Positions 17,950 through 28,105 of a stretch of DNA of 64,000 nucleotides are shown in pieces (the first letter of the stretch is position 1; each line of letters begins with the position of its first letter). The position numbers and the translations under genes are program-made. The stretch comes from Gordonia bronchialis DSM 43247 (GTDB taxonomy: Bacteria > Actinomycetota > Actinomycetes > Mycobacteriales > Mycobacteriaceae). The notes beneath the pieces are model-generated. The model saw only the letters and a list, made by a program, of their open reading frames with translations, did no database searches and had not been told where the DNA came from. The stretch is taken from the NCBI RefSeq assembly GCF_000024785.1, contig NC_013441.1, forward strand, positions 3,224,001-3,288,000. The letters are read 5' to 3'.

Positions 17950-18621
17950 TTGACGATCCGGCTGGTCACCCTCACCGGGCAGGATGCCCGCGTGTGGCTC
18001 GAGCCCGCTCTCGACATCTATGTCACCGCGATGGAGTATCCGCGCGGCACCGAGATCCACCGCGCCGCCTTGTGGCGCGACCACATCGGACGACCCGGCT
18101 GGCGCGCCTTCGGCGCCGTCCTCACCGTGGCCCCCCACGAGGCCCACACACAGCCCGGAGCCCGACGACGCGTGGCCTCGCCGGTGGGCTCCACCGAGAA
18201 CGATCTCCTCGTCGGGATCGCCTACGGCTACACCGGCGCGCCGGACCAATGGTGGAATCAGCAACTCCGGCACGGCCTGCGCAGGCGCGGATACCCGCCC
18301 GAGGCGGTCGACGCGATCGCGGCAGACTACTTCGAACTCACCGAACTCCACGTACATCCGACCGTCCAGGGACGCGGGATAGGACAGCTGCTCCTGCGGC
18401 GGCTGCTCGCCGAGCGTCACGAGGCCCGGGTCCTGCTGTCCACCCCTGAGATCCCCGACGAGCGCAACCGGGCGTGGTCGCTGTATCGCCGGATGGGATT
18501 CACCGACGTGTTGCGCGATTTCACCTTCACCGGCGACCCCCGCCCCTTCGCCTTCCTCGGCCGCCGGCTGCCGCTGCCCGCCCCGCCGATCCCGGGCTCG
18601 CCGGGCGGACCGGGCCGGTGA
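17950..18621 (+). CDS. GNAT-family N-acetyltransferase
   Basis: Predicted acyl-CoA-dependent N-acetyltransferase (Rv2170 position); substrate not determinable from sequence. The 223 aa contain the GNAT motif A (ELHVHPTVQGRGIGQLLLRR, about residues 130-155), with the Q/RxxGxG/A acetyl-CoA pyrophosphate loop, and a motif B-like segment (NRAWSLYRRMGFTDV). The start is a TTG preceded by an AAAGGA site, so it is less certain than most. Its stop overlaps the GTG of the FAD oxidoreductase (GTGA), forming a three-gene operon that ends with lppM. The C-terminus is Pro/Gly-rich. Confidence 0.82.
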   Translation: MTIRLVTLTGQDARVWLEPALDIYVTAMEYPRGTEIHRAALWRDHIGRPGWRAFGAVLTVAPHEAHTQPGARRRVASPVGSTENDLLVGIAYGYTGAPDQWWNQQLRHGLRRRGYPPEAVDAIAADYFELTELHVHPTVQGRGIGQLLLRRLLAERHEARVLLSTPEIPDERNRAWSLYRRMGFTDVLRDFTFTGDPRPFAFLGRRLPLPAPPIPGSPGGPGR

Positions 18622-20273
18622 CCCACCCGGTTCACGACGCCGTCGTCGTCGGCGCCGGCCACAACGGGCTGGTGGCCGCGGCGTATCTGGCACAGGCCGG
18701 GCGCGATGTCGCGGTGATCGAACGCGACACCGTCGCCGGGGGCGCCACCTCCACGGTGGAACGGTTCCCGGGCTACCGGGTCGACCGCGGGTCGTCGGCG
18801 CACCTGATGATCCGGCACTCCCCCGTCATCGACGAGCTGCGGCTCACCGATGCCGGTCTGCGCTATGTGGACTGCGACCCGTGGGCGTTCATCCCGGCCA
18901 CCGGATCGGCCCCTGCGATCGTGTTCCGCACCGACCTCGACGCGACCTGCGCGTCGATCGAACGCGCTTGCGGCGCAGCCGATGCCGCCGCCTATCGACG
19001 TTTCGTCGCGACCTGGACCCCGCGGGCCCGGGCAGTGATGCGCGCCTTCTACCGCCCGCCGACCACGGGCCGGTTCGGCACCACCTTCCTCGGGCTCGAC
19101 GGCACCGCGGACACCGCGTGGCGCGGAGTCGTCACCCGGCGAACCGGCCGGATGGCGGCGCTGACCCAGGAACTGATGGGGTCGGGTGACGCACTGCTCG
19201 ACCGGTGGTTCTCCTCGGAACACCTCAAGGCCGGGCTGGCCTGGTTCGGTGCCCAGTCAGGTCCGCCGATGAGCGCACCCGGTACCGCACCGATGGTCGG
19301 TTTCGCCGCACTGATGCACACCATCCCGCCGGGCCGCGCCGTCGGCGGCAGCGGCGCCCTCGCGGACGCTCTGATCACGCGACTCACCGCCCACGGTGGC
19401 ACCGTGCACCTTGGCACGCCCGCTCGCTCGATCACCCGGTGCGGTGACCACTGGCGCATCGACGCCGCCGGCGCACCGAGCCGGTGTACCCGCGTCGTGA
19501 TCGCCGCCTGCCATGTCCTGACCACGCTGGACCTCCTGGCCGCCGGCGGATACGACCCGACGACCATCCGACGCTGGCGGGACTCGATCGTGGTGGGCAA
19601 CGGCATCGGGATGGCGGTGCGCCTGGGCACAAGCGCGTTACCCGTCTACCGTGATCTGCCGTCCGGCCTGCCCGCCCACGGCGTGCACTCCGGACTCGGC
19701 CTGCTGGTCACCGAGCGCGCACACCTGATCCGCGCGAATGCCGCCGCAGCGGTCGGGGAACTGCCCGAGCGCCCCGCCTGCGTCGCGATGAGCTACTCCG
19801 CCATCGACCCGACCCTCGCCCCGCCCGACCGGCACCTGATCACCCTGTGGGCCCAGTGGCATCCGTACCGGCTCACCGGTGACCCCGACTGGGCGACGTC
19901 GGGCCGGCGTGCCGCTGAGGCCATCCGAGCCGAGATCGACCGGCACGCACCGGGATTCAGTGACTCCATCGAACACACCCACATCCAGACGCCCCGGCTG
20001 CTGGAATCCGAGCTGGGGATGGTCGGCGGCAACATCATGCATGTGGAGATGTCGATCGACCAGATGTTCCGGTGGCGCCCGCATCCCGACCTCGCCACGC
20101 ACCGGGTCCCCGGCGCCGACGGCGTCCTGCTCGCCGGTGCCTCGATGCATCCCGGCGGCGGCGTCACCGGGGCGAGCGGACGGATCGTGGCGGCCATGGC
20201 GCTGCGCGGACGCCGAACGCGCACACGCCCACGCGGCGCTGGCGGCCGGTGGCGTGGCGGTCTGGCACGATGA
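18618..20273 (+). CDS. FAD-dependent oxidoreductase, phytoene-dehydrogenase-like
   Basis: Flavoprotein of the phytoene desaturase/amine oxidase superfamily; physiological substrate unknown. The 551 aa open with the dinucleotide-binding motif VVVGAGHNGLVAAAYLAQAG and the ERDTVAGGATST continuation. They end with the family's C-terminal FAD motif (GVLLAGASMHPGGGVTGASG, about residues 510-530). The GTG start overlaps the GNAT stop by 4 nt and its own stop overlaps the lppM ATG, so the three are probably co-translated. M. tuberculosis, as I recall, has the GNAT and lppM genes adjacent without this gene, so it is an insertion or has been lost elsewhere. No carotenoid genes are nearby. Confidence 0.85.
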   Translation: MTHPVHDAVVVGAGHNGLVAAAYLAQAGRDVAVIERDTVAGGATSTVERFPGYRVDRGSSAHLMIRHSPVIDELRLTDAGLRYVDCDPWAFIPATGSAPAIVFRTDLDATCASIERACGAADAAAYRRFVATWTPRARAVMRAFYRPPTTGRFGTTFLGLDGTADTAWRGVVTRRTGRMAALTQELMGSGDALLDRWFSSEHLKAGLAWFGAQSGPPMSAPGTAPMVGFAALMHTIPPGRAVGGSGALADALITRLTAHGGTVHLGTPARSITRCGDHWRIDAAGAPSRCTRVVIAACHVLTTLDLLAAGGYDPTTIRRWRDSIVVGNGIGMAVRLGTSALPVYRDLPSGLPAHGVHSGLGLLVTERAHLIRANAAAAVGELPERPACVAMSYSAIDPTLAPPDRHLITLWAQWHPYRLTGDPDWATSGRRAAEAIRAEIDRHAPGFSDSIEHTHIQTPRLLESELGMVGGNIMHVEMSIDQMFRWRPHPDLATHRVPGADGVLLAGASMHPGGGVTGASGRIVAAMALRGRRTRTRPRGAGGRWRGGLAR

Positions 20274-21202
20274 GCATCGTGCGATCCTCACCCCGCGCGG
20301 CGACCCGCCGGCTCTCGATGGTGGCGGCCCTGATCATGCTGGTCGCCTCCCCGCTGCTCTCCGGCTGTCTCGAACGCTCGACGACCGTCGGTGACCGCTA
20401 CTCCGGCACCGTCATCGTCGCGACCTCACCGGACAATCCGCGCGGCGCGCCGAAGCTCGACCTGCCCGAGTCGATGGCCTCGCGGGTCTCGATCACCGAC
20501 TACCGCGAGACGCCGCAACCGGCGGGCGCGTCGACGCCCCCGTCCGGCGCGAGCACGACCACCACGGCACCGAGGAGCACGCCGGGCCTGCCGTCCGAAG
20601 AGGATCGGGCCACCCGGGTCGGCACCCGCGCCACGTTCTCCGGACTGACCGCAGGCCAGTTCGGGCAGCTCGGCAACATCGTCGCCGACGCCTTCGGCGA
20701 CACCGCGGTGACCATGGATCTGGACGCCAAACGCAGCGGCGAGGTGGTGCGGTTCCGCGGCACCACCGATCTCTCCGATCTCAACGCGCAACGGGATTTC
20801 GTCCAGTTGACGGTCACCTTCGCCGGACCGATCACCGCCACCAACGGCGAGCAGACCGGCGAGTCCTCGGTCACCTGGACCCCCGAGCCGGGCAAACCGT
20901 CGGACTTCAGCGCGGACGCCACCTATCCGGATCCGGCGACCGCGGCGGTCAGCAGCTGGTCGTGGTTCATCGCCATCGTCTGTGTGATCGTCGTGATCGT
21001 GATCATCGTGATCGCCTACCAGTCACGTGATCGCAGCCCGCGTCCGGGACGCCCGAAGAAGACTGGCGGTAGCCCCAAGTCGACGACCGGCACCGCGTCG
21101 TCGTCGGCGACCTCGGCGAAGGCCGGCAGCTCAGCGAAAACCGGCAGCACGACAGCCGGCAACACGACGGCTGGCAACACGACACGGGCAGACCAGAGCT
21201 GA
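20270..21202 (+). CDS. lppM: Lipoprotein LppM-like
   Basis: Predicted surface lipoprotein equivalent to Rv2171 (LppM), which in mycobacteria is implicated in interaction with the host phagosome; its role in an environmental species is unknown. The 310 aa have a signal peptide with lipobox LLSGC (Cys at about 33), a folded domain with a long Ser/Thr/Pro-rich insertion (about 78-105), a C-terminal membrane helix (WFIAIVCVIVVIVIIVIAY) and a basic Ser/Thr/Gly tail. It is therefore anchored at both ends. The ATG overlaps the preceding stop (ATGA). It is last in its operon. Confidence 0.83.
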   Translation: MSIVRSSPRAATRRLSMVAALIMLVASPLLSGCLERSTTVGDRYSGTVIVATSPDNPRGAPKLDLPESMASRVSITDYRETPQPAGASTPPSGASTTTTAPRSTPGLPSEEDRATRVGTRATFSGLTAGQFGQLGNIVADAFGDTAVTMDLDAKRSGEVVRFRGTTDLSDLNAQRDFVQLTVTFAGPITATNGEQTGESSVTWTPEPGKPSDFSADATYPDPATAAVSSWSWFIAIVCVIVVIVIIVIAYQSRDRSPRPGRPKKTGGSPKSTTGTASSSATSAKAGSSAKTGSTTAGNTTAGNTTRADQS

Positions 21203-21237
21203 CCGGCCGGAGCTTGACGGCCTCAGGCTCCGACCGG
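21203..21237. terminator. Convergent terminator hairpin between lppM and the MetF-family gene
   Basis: Arms CCGGCCGGAGC and GCTCCGACCGG pair with a single internal mismatch around a 13-nt loop. The hairpin starts directly after the lppM stop and overlaps the last codons of the convergent reductase gene, so it could terminate both transcripts. Confidence 0.5.
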
Positions 21238-22209
21238 GGCGCCGAGGGCGTCGCGGACGTCCACCCCGAGACGTTCGAGCACCTCGCTGGTCGCCTTCGC
21301 GAAGTTGAGGCTGCAGAAGTGCAGGCACGGCACGCCTTCGGCGATGAGCCGCTGCGCCATCTCGGTGGCCAGGTCGATACCCACCGCGCGGACCGCGGCG
21401 CGATCCTCCTCGGGACCGTCACCGGCGGCCGTCGAGAGGCGTTCCTCGACGGTAGGCGGCAGCACCGACCCGGACAGCTCCACCATGCGCCGCACACTGG
21501 CCAGCGAGGTGATCGGCATCAGGCCGGGGATCAGTGGTTTGGCGGCCTGCTCGGCATCGGCGGCCGCCAGCCGGTCACGCAGCCGCAGGAAATGCTCGAC
21601 GTCGAAGAACATCTGGGTGATCGAATATTCGGCACCGGCGCGCAACTTGCGGACCAGGTTCGCGGTGTCGTGGTCGAGGTCGGGCGCGCGGTGGTGGCCC
21701 TCGGGGAACGAGGCGACACCGACGTGAAAATCGCCCAGGGTGTCGATGAGCCGCACGAGTTCTTCCGCGTACTCGACGCCCTCGGGGTGCGCGACCCACT
21801 CGCCGAGGGGATCGCCCGGCGGATCACCGCGCAACGCGAGGATGTTGGTGATCCCCTGATCGGCATAGGCGCCGACGAGGGCGCGCAACTCGGCGATGCT
21901 GTGGTTGACCGCGGTCAGGTGCGCCACCGGCAGCAACGTGGTCTGCGCGGCGAGCTCCCCGGTGATCCGCACGGTCCGGTCGCGGGTCGAGCCGCCCGCG
22001 CCGTAGGTCATGGACACGAACGCCGGTGACAGCCGCTCGAAGATGCGCACCGCACGCCACAGCCGTCCCTCGGCCTCGGCGTCGCGGGGCGGGAAGAACT
22101 CGACCGAGAACGGCACCGGCCCGCGATGCGGTGCCGACAGGCGTTCGACGATCGACGGCGCACAGCCGGATCGGGGCTGACCTGCGCGGTCCGGAACGGT
22201 TGGAGTCAC
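21223..22209 (-). CDS. Methylenetetrahydrofolate reductase family protein (MetF-like)
   Basis: TIM-barrel protein of the MetF family (Rv2172c equivalent), expected to reduce 5,10-methylene-THF to 5-methyl-THF for methionine synthesis. The 328 aa include the family opening FSVEFFPPRDAEAEG, with the catalytic Glu, and also SMTYGAGGSTRD, ITNILALRGDPPGDP and AEYSITQMFFD. A GTG at 22209 is chosen because a TATCAT -10 lies 6 nt upstream, indicating a leaderless mRNA; the frame stays open further upstream without support. Whether it uses FAD cannot be read from the sequence. Divergent from the polyprenyl synthase, 38 bp apart. Confidence 0.85.
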   Translation of the reverse strand: MTPTVPDRAGQPRSGCAPSIVERLSAPHRGPVPFSVEFFPPRDAEAEGRLWRAVRIFERLSPAFVSMTYGAGGSTRDRTVRITGELAAQTTLLPVAHLTAVNHSIAELRALVGAYADQGITNILALRGDPPGDPLGEWVAHPEGVEYAEELVRLIDTLGDFHVGVASFPEGHHRAPDLDHDTANLVRKLRAGAEYSITQMFFDVEHFLRLRDRLAAADAEQAAKPLIPGLMPITSLASVRRMVELSGSVLPPTVEERLSTAAGDGPEEDRAAVRAVGIDLATEMAQRLIAEGVPCLHFCSLNFAKATSEVLERLGVDVRDALGAPVGA

Positions 22210-22215
22210 CCGACC

Positions 22216-22221
22216 ATGATA
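22216..22221 (-). promoter_or_regulatory. -10 box of the MetF-family gene (leaderless)
   Basis: TATCAT is followed by 6 nt and then the GTG start at 22209, the spacing expected when transcription begins at the start codon. Confidence 0.6.
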
Positions 22222-22235
22222 CGGATGGTGTCGCA

Positions 22236-22241
22236 TAGCCT
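22236..22241 (+). promoter_or_regulatory. -10 box of the polyprenyl synthase gene (leaderless)
   Basis: TAGCCT is followed by 6 nt and the GTG at 22248. Together with the divergent box at 22216-22221, two promoters share a 38-bp intergenic space. Confidence 0.55.
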
Positions 22242-22247
22242 GACAGG

Positions 22248-23378
22248 GTGACCTCCACGATCCCGACGCCCACCTCGCTCGACGAGGTGCCCGCCGCCGT
22301 CGAGGCGCGGCTGCGCGAGTTCTTCGCTGCCGCACTCCCCGTCGCGGAAGCGATCTCCCCCGCCGTCGGCGCGGCCGCCGAGGTGGTCCGGGACTTCGTG
22401 CTGCAGGGCGGCAAACGCATCCGTCCGGTGTTCGTCTACGCCGGATGGCGGTGTGGGATCAGCGCTCGCGCCGCGGGGGCCGACGCAGCTGAGGCCGCCG
22501 ACACCTTGCGGGTATGCGCGGCACTCGAGCTGGTGCAGGCCTGCGCCCTCATCCACGACGACATCATCGACCGCTCCGACACCCGGCGCGGCCGGCCGAC
22601 CGTTCACCGCGACTTCGAGCACCGCCACCGCGACCGGCAGTGGTCGGGCGACCCCGGCGGTTTCGGCGTCGCCGCGGCAATCCTCGCCGGAGATCTCGCC
22701 CTCGCCTGGGCCGACGACCTCGTCCATGGACTCGCTCCGGGTGCGGCACCCGACGACGACGCGACCCCGCTGCCCGCGCCGGTGGGCGCCACCTGGGCGT
22801 CGATGCGCACCGAGGTGCTCGGTGGGCAGTACCTCGACATCGTGAACGAGGCGGCCGGTGACGAGTCGGTGCAGGCCGCGTATCAGGTGATGGAGTACAA
22901 GACCGCCGCCTACACCGTGGCCAGGCCCCTGGAGCTCGGTGCCCGGATGGCCGGGGCGCCGGCCGATCTCATCGCCGATCTGCGGTCGGTCGGTCACGAT
23001 CTGGGGATCGCCTTCCAACTGCGCGACGACCTGCTCGGCGTCTTCGGCGACCCGGCCCGGACCGGCAAACCGTCCGGCGACGACCTCATCTCAGGCAAGC
23101 GGACCGCCCTGCTCGCGACCGCGCTGCGTCGCGCCGGCGACACCGGTCCCCGCCTCGCCGCACAGTTGCGCGACGCCATCGGCCGTGAGCTCTCCGACGA
23201 CGAACTTGATTCGGCGCGTTCGATTCTCGTCGACGTCGGAGCCGTCGACGAGGTCGAGTCCACCATCTCCGAACTCCTCACGTCGGCGTTGTCGGTGCTC
23301 GCCCGCGCAGACATCGGCCCACAGATCCGCAGCGAACTCACCGCGGTCGCCCACCGCACCGCGCACCGCGAGGCGTGA
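22248..23378 (+). CDS. Polyprenyl (isoprenyl) diphosphate synthase
   Basis: Trans-isoprenyl diphosphate synthase (Rv2173, idsA2 equivalent) that condenses isopentenyl diphosphate with allylic diphosphates. The 376 aa show the GGKRIRPV motif, the first Asp-rich motif (LIHDDIIDRSDTRRGRPTVH, DDxxD) and the second region (FQLRDDLLGVFGD), in which the usual DDxxD reads DDLLG, as in several actinobacterial members. Chain length cannot be judged safely. It lies 3 nt upstream of the mannosyltransferase gene, linking it to polyprenyl-phosphate-dependent envelope glycan synthesis. Confidence 0.88.
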   Translation: MTSTIPTPTSLDEVPAAVEARLREFFAAALPVAEAISPAVGAAAEVVRDFVLQGGKRIRPVFVYAGWRCGISARAAGADAAEAADTLRVCAALELVQACALIHDDIIDRSDTRRGRPTVHRDFEHRHRDRQWSGDPGGFGVAAAILAGDLALAWADDLVHGLAPGAAPDDDATPLPAPVGATWASMRTEVLGGQYLDIVNEAAGDESVQAAYQVMEYKTAAYTVARPLELGARMAGAPADLIADLRSVGHDLGIAFQLRDDLLGVFGDPARTGKPSGDDLISGKRTALLATALRRAGDTGPRLAAQLRDAIGRELSDDELDSARSILVDVGAVDEVESTISELLTSALSVLARADIGPQIRSELTAVAHRTAHREA

Positions 23379-23381
23379 TCG

Positions 23382-24899
23382 GTGCCTGAGGTGACCACCA
23401 CCGAGCGGGCCACCGAGTCCGCCCTGCGCGGACGCGCACGCTCCGACCTCACCCTGGGCCTGATCGGCTCGATCATGGTGTGCCTGGGCGCCTTCGGCGT
23501 GGGTGACCCACCGCGCAACAGCGCCCTACTGACCGATCTGCATCTGAGCGCGATCGCCTACGGGCACGGCAAGCACCTGAGCGCGATCGTGTTCTGGGCG
23601 GGTGTCGCGGCCATGGTCATCGCCTGGGTCCGGGTGGGCCGACGGATCTCCCGCGGCGGGGAGCAGGCACCGAGTGTGCGTTCCCTGCAACGCTGGGTGC
23701 TCGCCTGGGCGGCCCCCCTGATGGTCACCGTGCCCGTCTACAGCCGGGACGTCTACGCCTACCTCGCACAGGGTGCGCTTTTCGGAGCCGGCTTCAACCC
23801 ATACGCCGACGGCCCGGCCCACCGGCCGGGGCCGCTGGTGGACAGCATGGCGCAGGTGTGGGCGACCACCACCGCGCCCTACGGACCGTTCTTCGTCGGC
23901 ATGATCCGCGCCGTCACCGAGGTCACCGGAGATCACGTCATCGTCGGGGTCCTGGTGATGCGGCTGGTCCTGCTGCCGGGATTGTTCTTGTCGCTGTGGG
24001 CGATTCCGCGTCTGGCCGCCCATTTCGGTGCCTCCGGGCAGGCCGGCCTGTGGCTCGCACTGTTCAATCCGATGGTGTTGATTCATCTGGTCGCCGGGCC
24101 GCACGTCGAGTTGCTGATGATGGGCGTCCTGGTCGCCGGGGTGGTCCTGGTGGTGCGGGGCAGACACGTCACCGGACTCGTCGTCCTCGGGATGGCCGTC
24201 TCCATCAAGATCACCGCCGGCATCGCGATCCCGTTCGTGCTGTGGATCTGGCTGGGCCACATCCGTTCCCGGCGCCCCGTCACCACTCGCGACGTCCTCG
24301 GATGTTTCGCGGCCGTCGCCGCCGTCACGGTGGCCGTCTTCGGATTCTGGACGCTGGTCATCGGACTCGGGTTCGGTTGGCTGACCGGCCTCGGCTGGGC
24401 GGACATCATCATCAACTGGTTCACCATCCCGACCCTTGTGGCGCATCTGGTCACGCTGGTCGCCGCGCCGTGGGTCGCGCTGAATCTGCAACCGGTACTG
24501 GAGATCACCCGTGCGATCGGTTCGGCCGTTCTCGCCGTGACCCTGGTGGTGCTGTGGTGGCGGCATCGCCACGACGAGCGTGACGCGGTGGCCGGCATGG
24601 CATGGGCGATGCTCGCGGTGCTCCTACTGGAACCGTCGACCCTGCCCTGGTACTACACGTGGGCGCTGGGACTCGCGGTGGCCTTCACCCTGCCGCTGTG
24701 GGCGCGTGCGGCGATCGTCGCGACGTCGAACTTCATGCTCATCGTCTTCCAGCCCGACGATGCCATCGCCTTCTACCAGCCGGTTCCGCTGCTCATCGCC
24801 GCTGCGCTCTCGGGACTGGCGGCCTGGTCGCTGATCCGGCCGGATCCGTTGCGGCTGGGCACTTTTGTCCGCCGCGCGTGGGGATCGCCGACGACCTGA
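23382..24899 (+). CDS. mptA: Alpha-(1->6)-mannopyranosyltransferase MptA-like (GT-C)
   Basis: Polytopic GT-C glycosyltransferase in the Rv2174 (MptA) position, which in mycobacteria extends the alpha-1,6-mannan core of lipomannan from polyprenyl-phosphomannose. The 505 aa have about 12 hydrophobic segments. The first extracytoplasmic loop carries an acidic pair (SRDVYAYLAQGALFGAGFNP, about residues 122-141) characteristic of the family. GTG at 23382 follows the polyprenyl synthase stop by 3 nt, so the two are probably one transcript. A homologue acting at a different mannan step (MptB-like) cannot be excluded by eye. Confidence 0.82.
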   Translation: MPEVTTTERATESALRGRARSDLTLGLIGSIMVCLGAFGVGDPPRNSALLTDLHLSAIAYGHGKHLSAIVFWAGVAAMVIAWVRVGRRISRGGEQAPSVRSLQRWVLAWAAPLMVTVPVYSRDVYAYLAQGALFGAGFNPYADGPAHRPGPLVDSMAQVWATTTAPYGPFFVGMIRAVTEVTGDHVIVGVLVMRLVLLPGLFLSLWAIPRLAAHFGASGQAGLWLALFNPMVLIHLVAGPHVELLMMGVLVAGVVLVVRGRHVTGLVVLGMAVSIKITAGIAIPFVLWIWLGHIRSRRPVTTRDVLGCFAAVAAVTVAVFGFWTLVIGLGFGWLTGLGWADIIINWFTIPTLVAHLVTLVAAPWVALNLQPVLEITRAIGSAVLAVTLVVLWWRHRHDERDAVAGMAWAMLAVLLLEPSTLPWYYTWALGLAVAFTLPLWARAAIVATSNFMLIVFQPDDAIAFYQPVPLLIAAALSGLAAWSLIRPDPLRLGTFVRRAWGSPTT

Positions 24900-24920
24900 G
24901 CGATCTGAGATCGACGCGGG

Positions 24921-25286
24921 TCAGAACGCCTGCGCCTGAGCCCGGCGGATGACCTCGCGCGCCGAGTGGGTGTGCAGCGCCGCCGCGGGATGCATCCCGA
25001 GGTCGTCCTGCACGGTGAACAGCCACGCCATCACCTCGTCGCGGGAGTAACCGCCGTCGAGCAGGACCTCGACGAGCCCGGTGAAGTGTTTGACGATGCC
25101 CAGGTCGTCGAAGAACAGTGCCGGCACGGCGGGCTCGCCACCCCGGGAGACGCCGAGCAGGTGGTGATCGCGGATCAGGTTGCGCACCCGGTTGGCGGAA
25201 ACGTGCAGTCGCCTGGCCACCTCGTCGACGGAGAGGGTGTCCACATCGGACGGCAGGGTGTCTTGCGAGAGCGGTAGTGAACTCAC
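24921..25286 (-). CDS. DNA-binding protein Rv2175c-like (PknL partner)
   Basis: Small DNA-binding protein equivalent to Rv2175c, a known substrate of the Ser/Thr kinase PknL in M. tuberculosis. The 121 aa begin with an excisionase-like winged helix-turn-helix (LSVDEVARRLHVSANRVRNL, about 18-37) and end with the conserved C-terminal segment HSAREVIRRAQAQAF. GTG at 25286 is preferred because TACTCT lies 7 nt upstream (leaderless); an ATG at 25319 is the alternative. It is divergent from pknL, keeping the kinase-substrate pairing. Thr residues near the N-terminus (TLPSDVDTLS) could be phosphorylated, by analogy. Confidence 0.87.
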   Translation of the reverse strand: MSSLPLSQDTLPSDVDTLSVDEVARRLHVSANRVRNLIRDHHLLGVSRGGEPAVPALFFDDLGIVKHFTGLVEVLLDGGYSRDEVMAWLFTVQDDLGMHPAAALHTHSAREVIRRAQAQAF

Positions 25287-25293
25287 ACCGAGA

Positions 25294-25299
25294 AGAGTA
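25294..25299 (-). promoter_or_regulatory. -10 box of the Rv2175c-like gene
   Basis: TACTCT ends 7 nt before the GTG start at 25286, consistent with a leaderless transcript. Confidence 0.5.
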
Positions 25300-25393
25300 G
25301 CGGTTACCGAGCCGTTCATGACGGGTGCCGTCGATCCCGCCGGAGACCACCGAACGCAGGACACCGCTACCGCGCACAGTCGCGTCGTGACGG

Positions 25394-25399
25394 TACATT
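25394..25399 (+). promoter_or_regulatory. -10 box of pknL
   Basis: TACATT ends 7 nt before the ATG at 25407, consistent with a leaderless transcript. It shares a 120-bp intergenic region with the divergent substrate gene. Confidence 0.55.
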
Positions 25400-25406
25400 C
25401 AGCGAC

Positions 25407-26627
25407 ATGAACAGCACCGCCGACCCGCTCCTCGGCGCCGTCATCGAGGGGCGGTACCGCATCGACGCGCCGATCGCGCGGGGCGGCATGTCGGCGGTGT
25501 ACCTGGCCGTCGACCTGCGACTCGGCCGGGACGTCGCGGTGAAGATCATGGACGACCGGTATTCCGGTGACCCACTGTTTTTGCGGCGCTTCGAATTCGA
25601 GGCACGAGCGGTGGCCGGTCTCAAACATCCCGGCCTGGTGGCCGTCTACGACCAGGGCATCGATCATCAGATCGCCTTCCTCGTCATGGAGTTGGTGGAC
25701 GGTGGCAGTCTGCGCGAGCTCCTGCGCGAACGCGGTCCCATGCCGCCGCATGCGGTGGTCGCGGTCGCCGATCCGGTGCTGGGCGGACTCGGCACGGCGC
25801 ATGCGGCGGGTCTGGTGCATCGCGACGTGAAGCCGGAGAACGTGCTGATCTCGGATGCCGGTGAGGTCAAGGTCGCCGACTTCGGGCTCGTGCGCGCCGT
25901 CGCCGAAGCCGGGGTGACCTCGGCCAGCGTGATCTTGGGCACCGCGGCCTACCTGTCGCCCGAGCAGGTGGAGTCCTCACACGCCGACGCGCGCAGCGAC
26001 GTTTACTCGATGGGCGTCATGCTCTTCGAATTACTCACCGGCCGAACACCTTTCCGCGGTGACACCCCGCTGGCCCTGGCGTATCAGCGGCTCAACTACG
26101 ACGTCCCCGCGCCCGGCGACGTGATCGCCGGGGTGCCCGAGGAACTCGACGAGATCATCCTGCGCGCCACCGAACGTGATCCGGCACACCGCTATTCCGA
26201 CGGATTCGCGATGCGCCACGCGTTGCTCGCGATGGCCGAGGATCTCGACCTGCCACCGTTCACCGTCCCCGCACCGCGCCGTTCGGCCGAACGTGTCACC
26301 ATGGCCCGCTACCGCCCCGCCGGTCCGCGCTTGCAGGGCACCCGCGCGCAGTCGGTTCCGGGACCGTACGCGGCCGGCGACCGGCCGGCCGCATCCGCCG
26401 AGCAGCGCCCTACACCGGTGGCCGACATCGATGACGAGGCCCAGGACACCCGAGCCGCCCGGCCGAGCGCGGTCATGAGCCGACGATCCTCCGCACTCGA
26501 CGACGTGGAACCGCAGACCGGCAGCCGCCTGCGCTCGGTCCTGTGGCTGTTGTTCGTGGTCGTACTCGCCGTCGGCCTCGGCGCGGCCGGCTGGTGGACC
26601 GGGCACCACTACCTGGGCATCCGCTGA
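25407..26627 (+). CDS. pknL: Serine/threonine protein kinase PknL
   Basis: Membrane-anchored Hanks-type kinase. The 406 aa contain the kinase domain (about 15-275) with ATP lysine K46 (VAVKIM), the catalytic loop HRDVKPEN (Asp140), DFG at 158-160, activation-loop Thr/Ser residues 171-174 and the GTAAYLSPEQ motif. A 100-residue Pro/Ala/Arg juxtamembrane linker follows. One membrane helix (about 378-398) leaves only a few residues outside, with no PASTA domains, matching PknL rather than PknB. The adjacent Rv2175c-like gene is its expected target. The pair lies near the wall biosynthesis genes. Confidence 0.94.
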   Translation: MNSTADPLLGAVIEGRYRIDAPIARGGMSAVYLAVDLRLGRDVAVKIMDDRYSGDPLFLRRFEFEARAVAGLKHPGLVAVYDQGIDHQIAFLVMELVDGGSLRELLRERGPMPPHAVVAVADPVLGGLGTAHAAGLVHRDVKPENVLISDAGEVKVADFGLVRAVAEAGVTSASVILGTAAYLSPEQVESSHADARSDVYSMGVMLFELLTGRTPFRGDTPLALAYQRLNYDVPAPGDVIAGVPEELDEIILRATERDPAHRYSDGFAMRHALLAMAEDLDLPPFTVPAPRRSAERVTMARYRPAGPRLQGTRAQSVPGPYAAGDRPAASAEQRPTPVADIDDEAQDTRAARPSAVMSRRSSALDDVEPQTGSRLRSVLWLLFVVVLAVGLGAAGWWTGHHYLGIR

Positions 26628-26640
26628 CCCGGCGGGTTCG

Positions 26641-28062
<1,422 letters not shown>

Positions 28063-28105
28063 TCAGAGGCCCACCGACCCCGGTGCGGGGTTCACCGCCT
28101 GGTCC

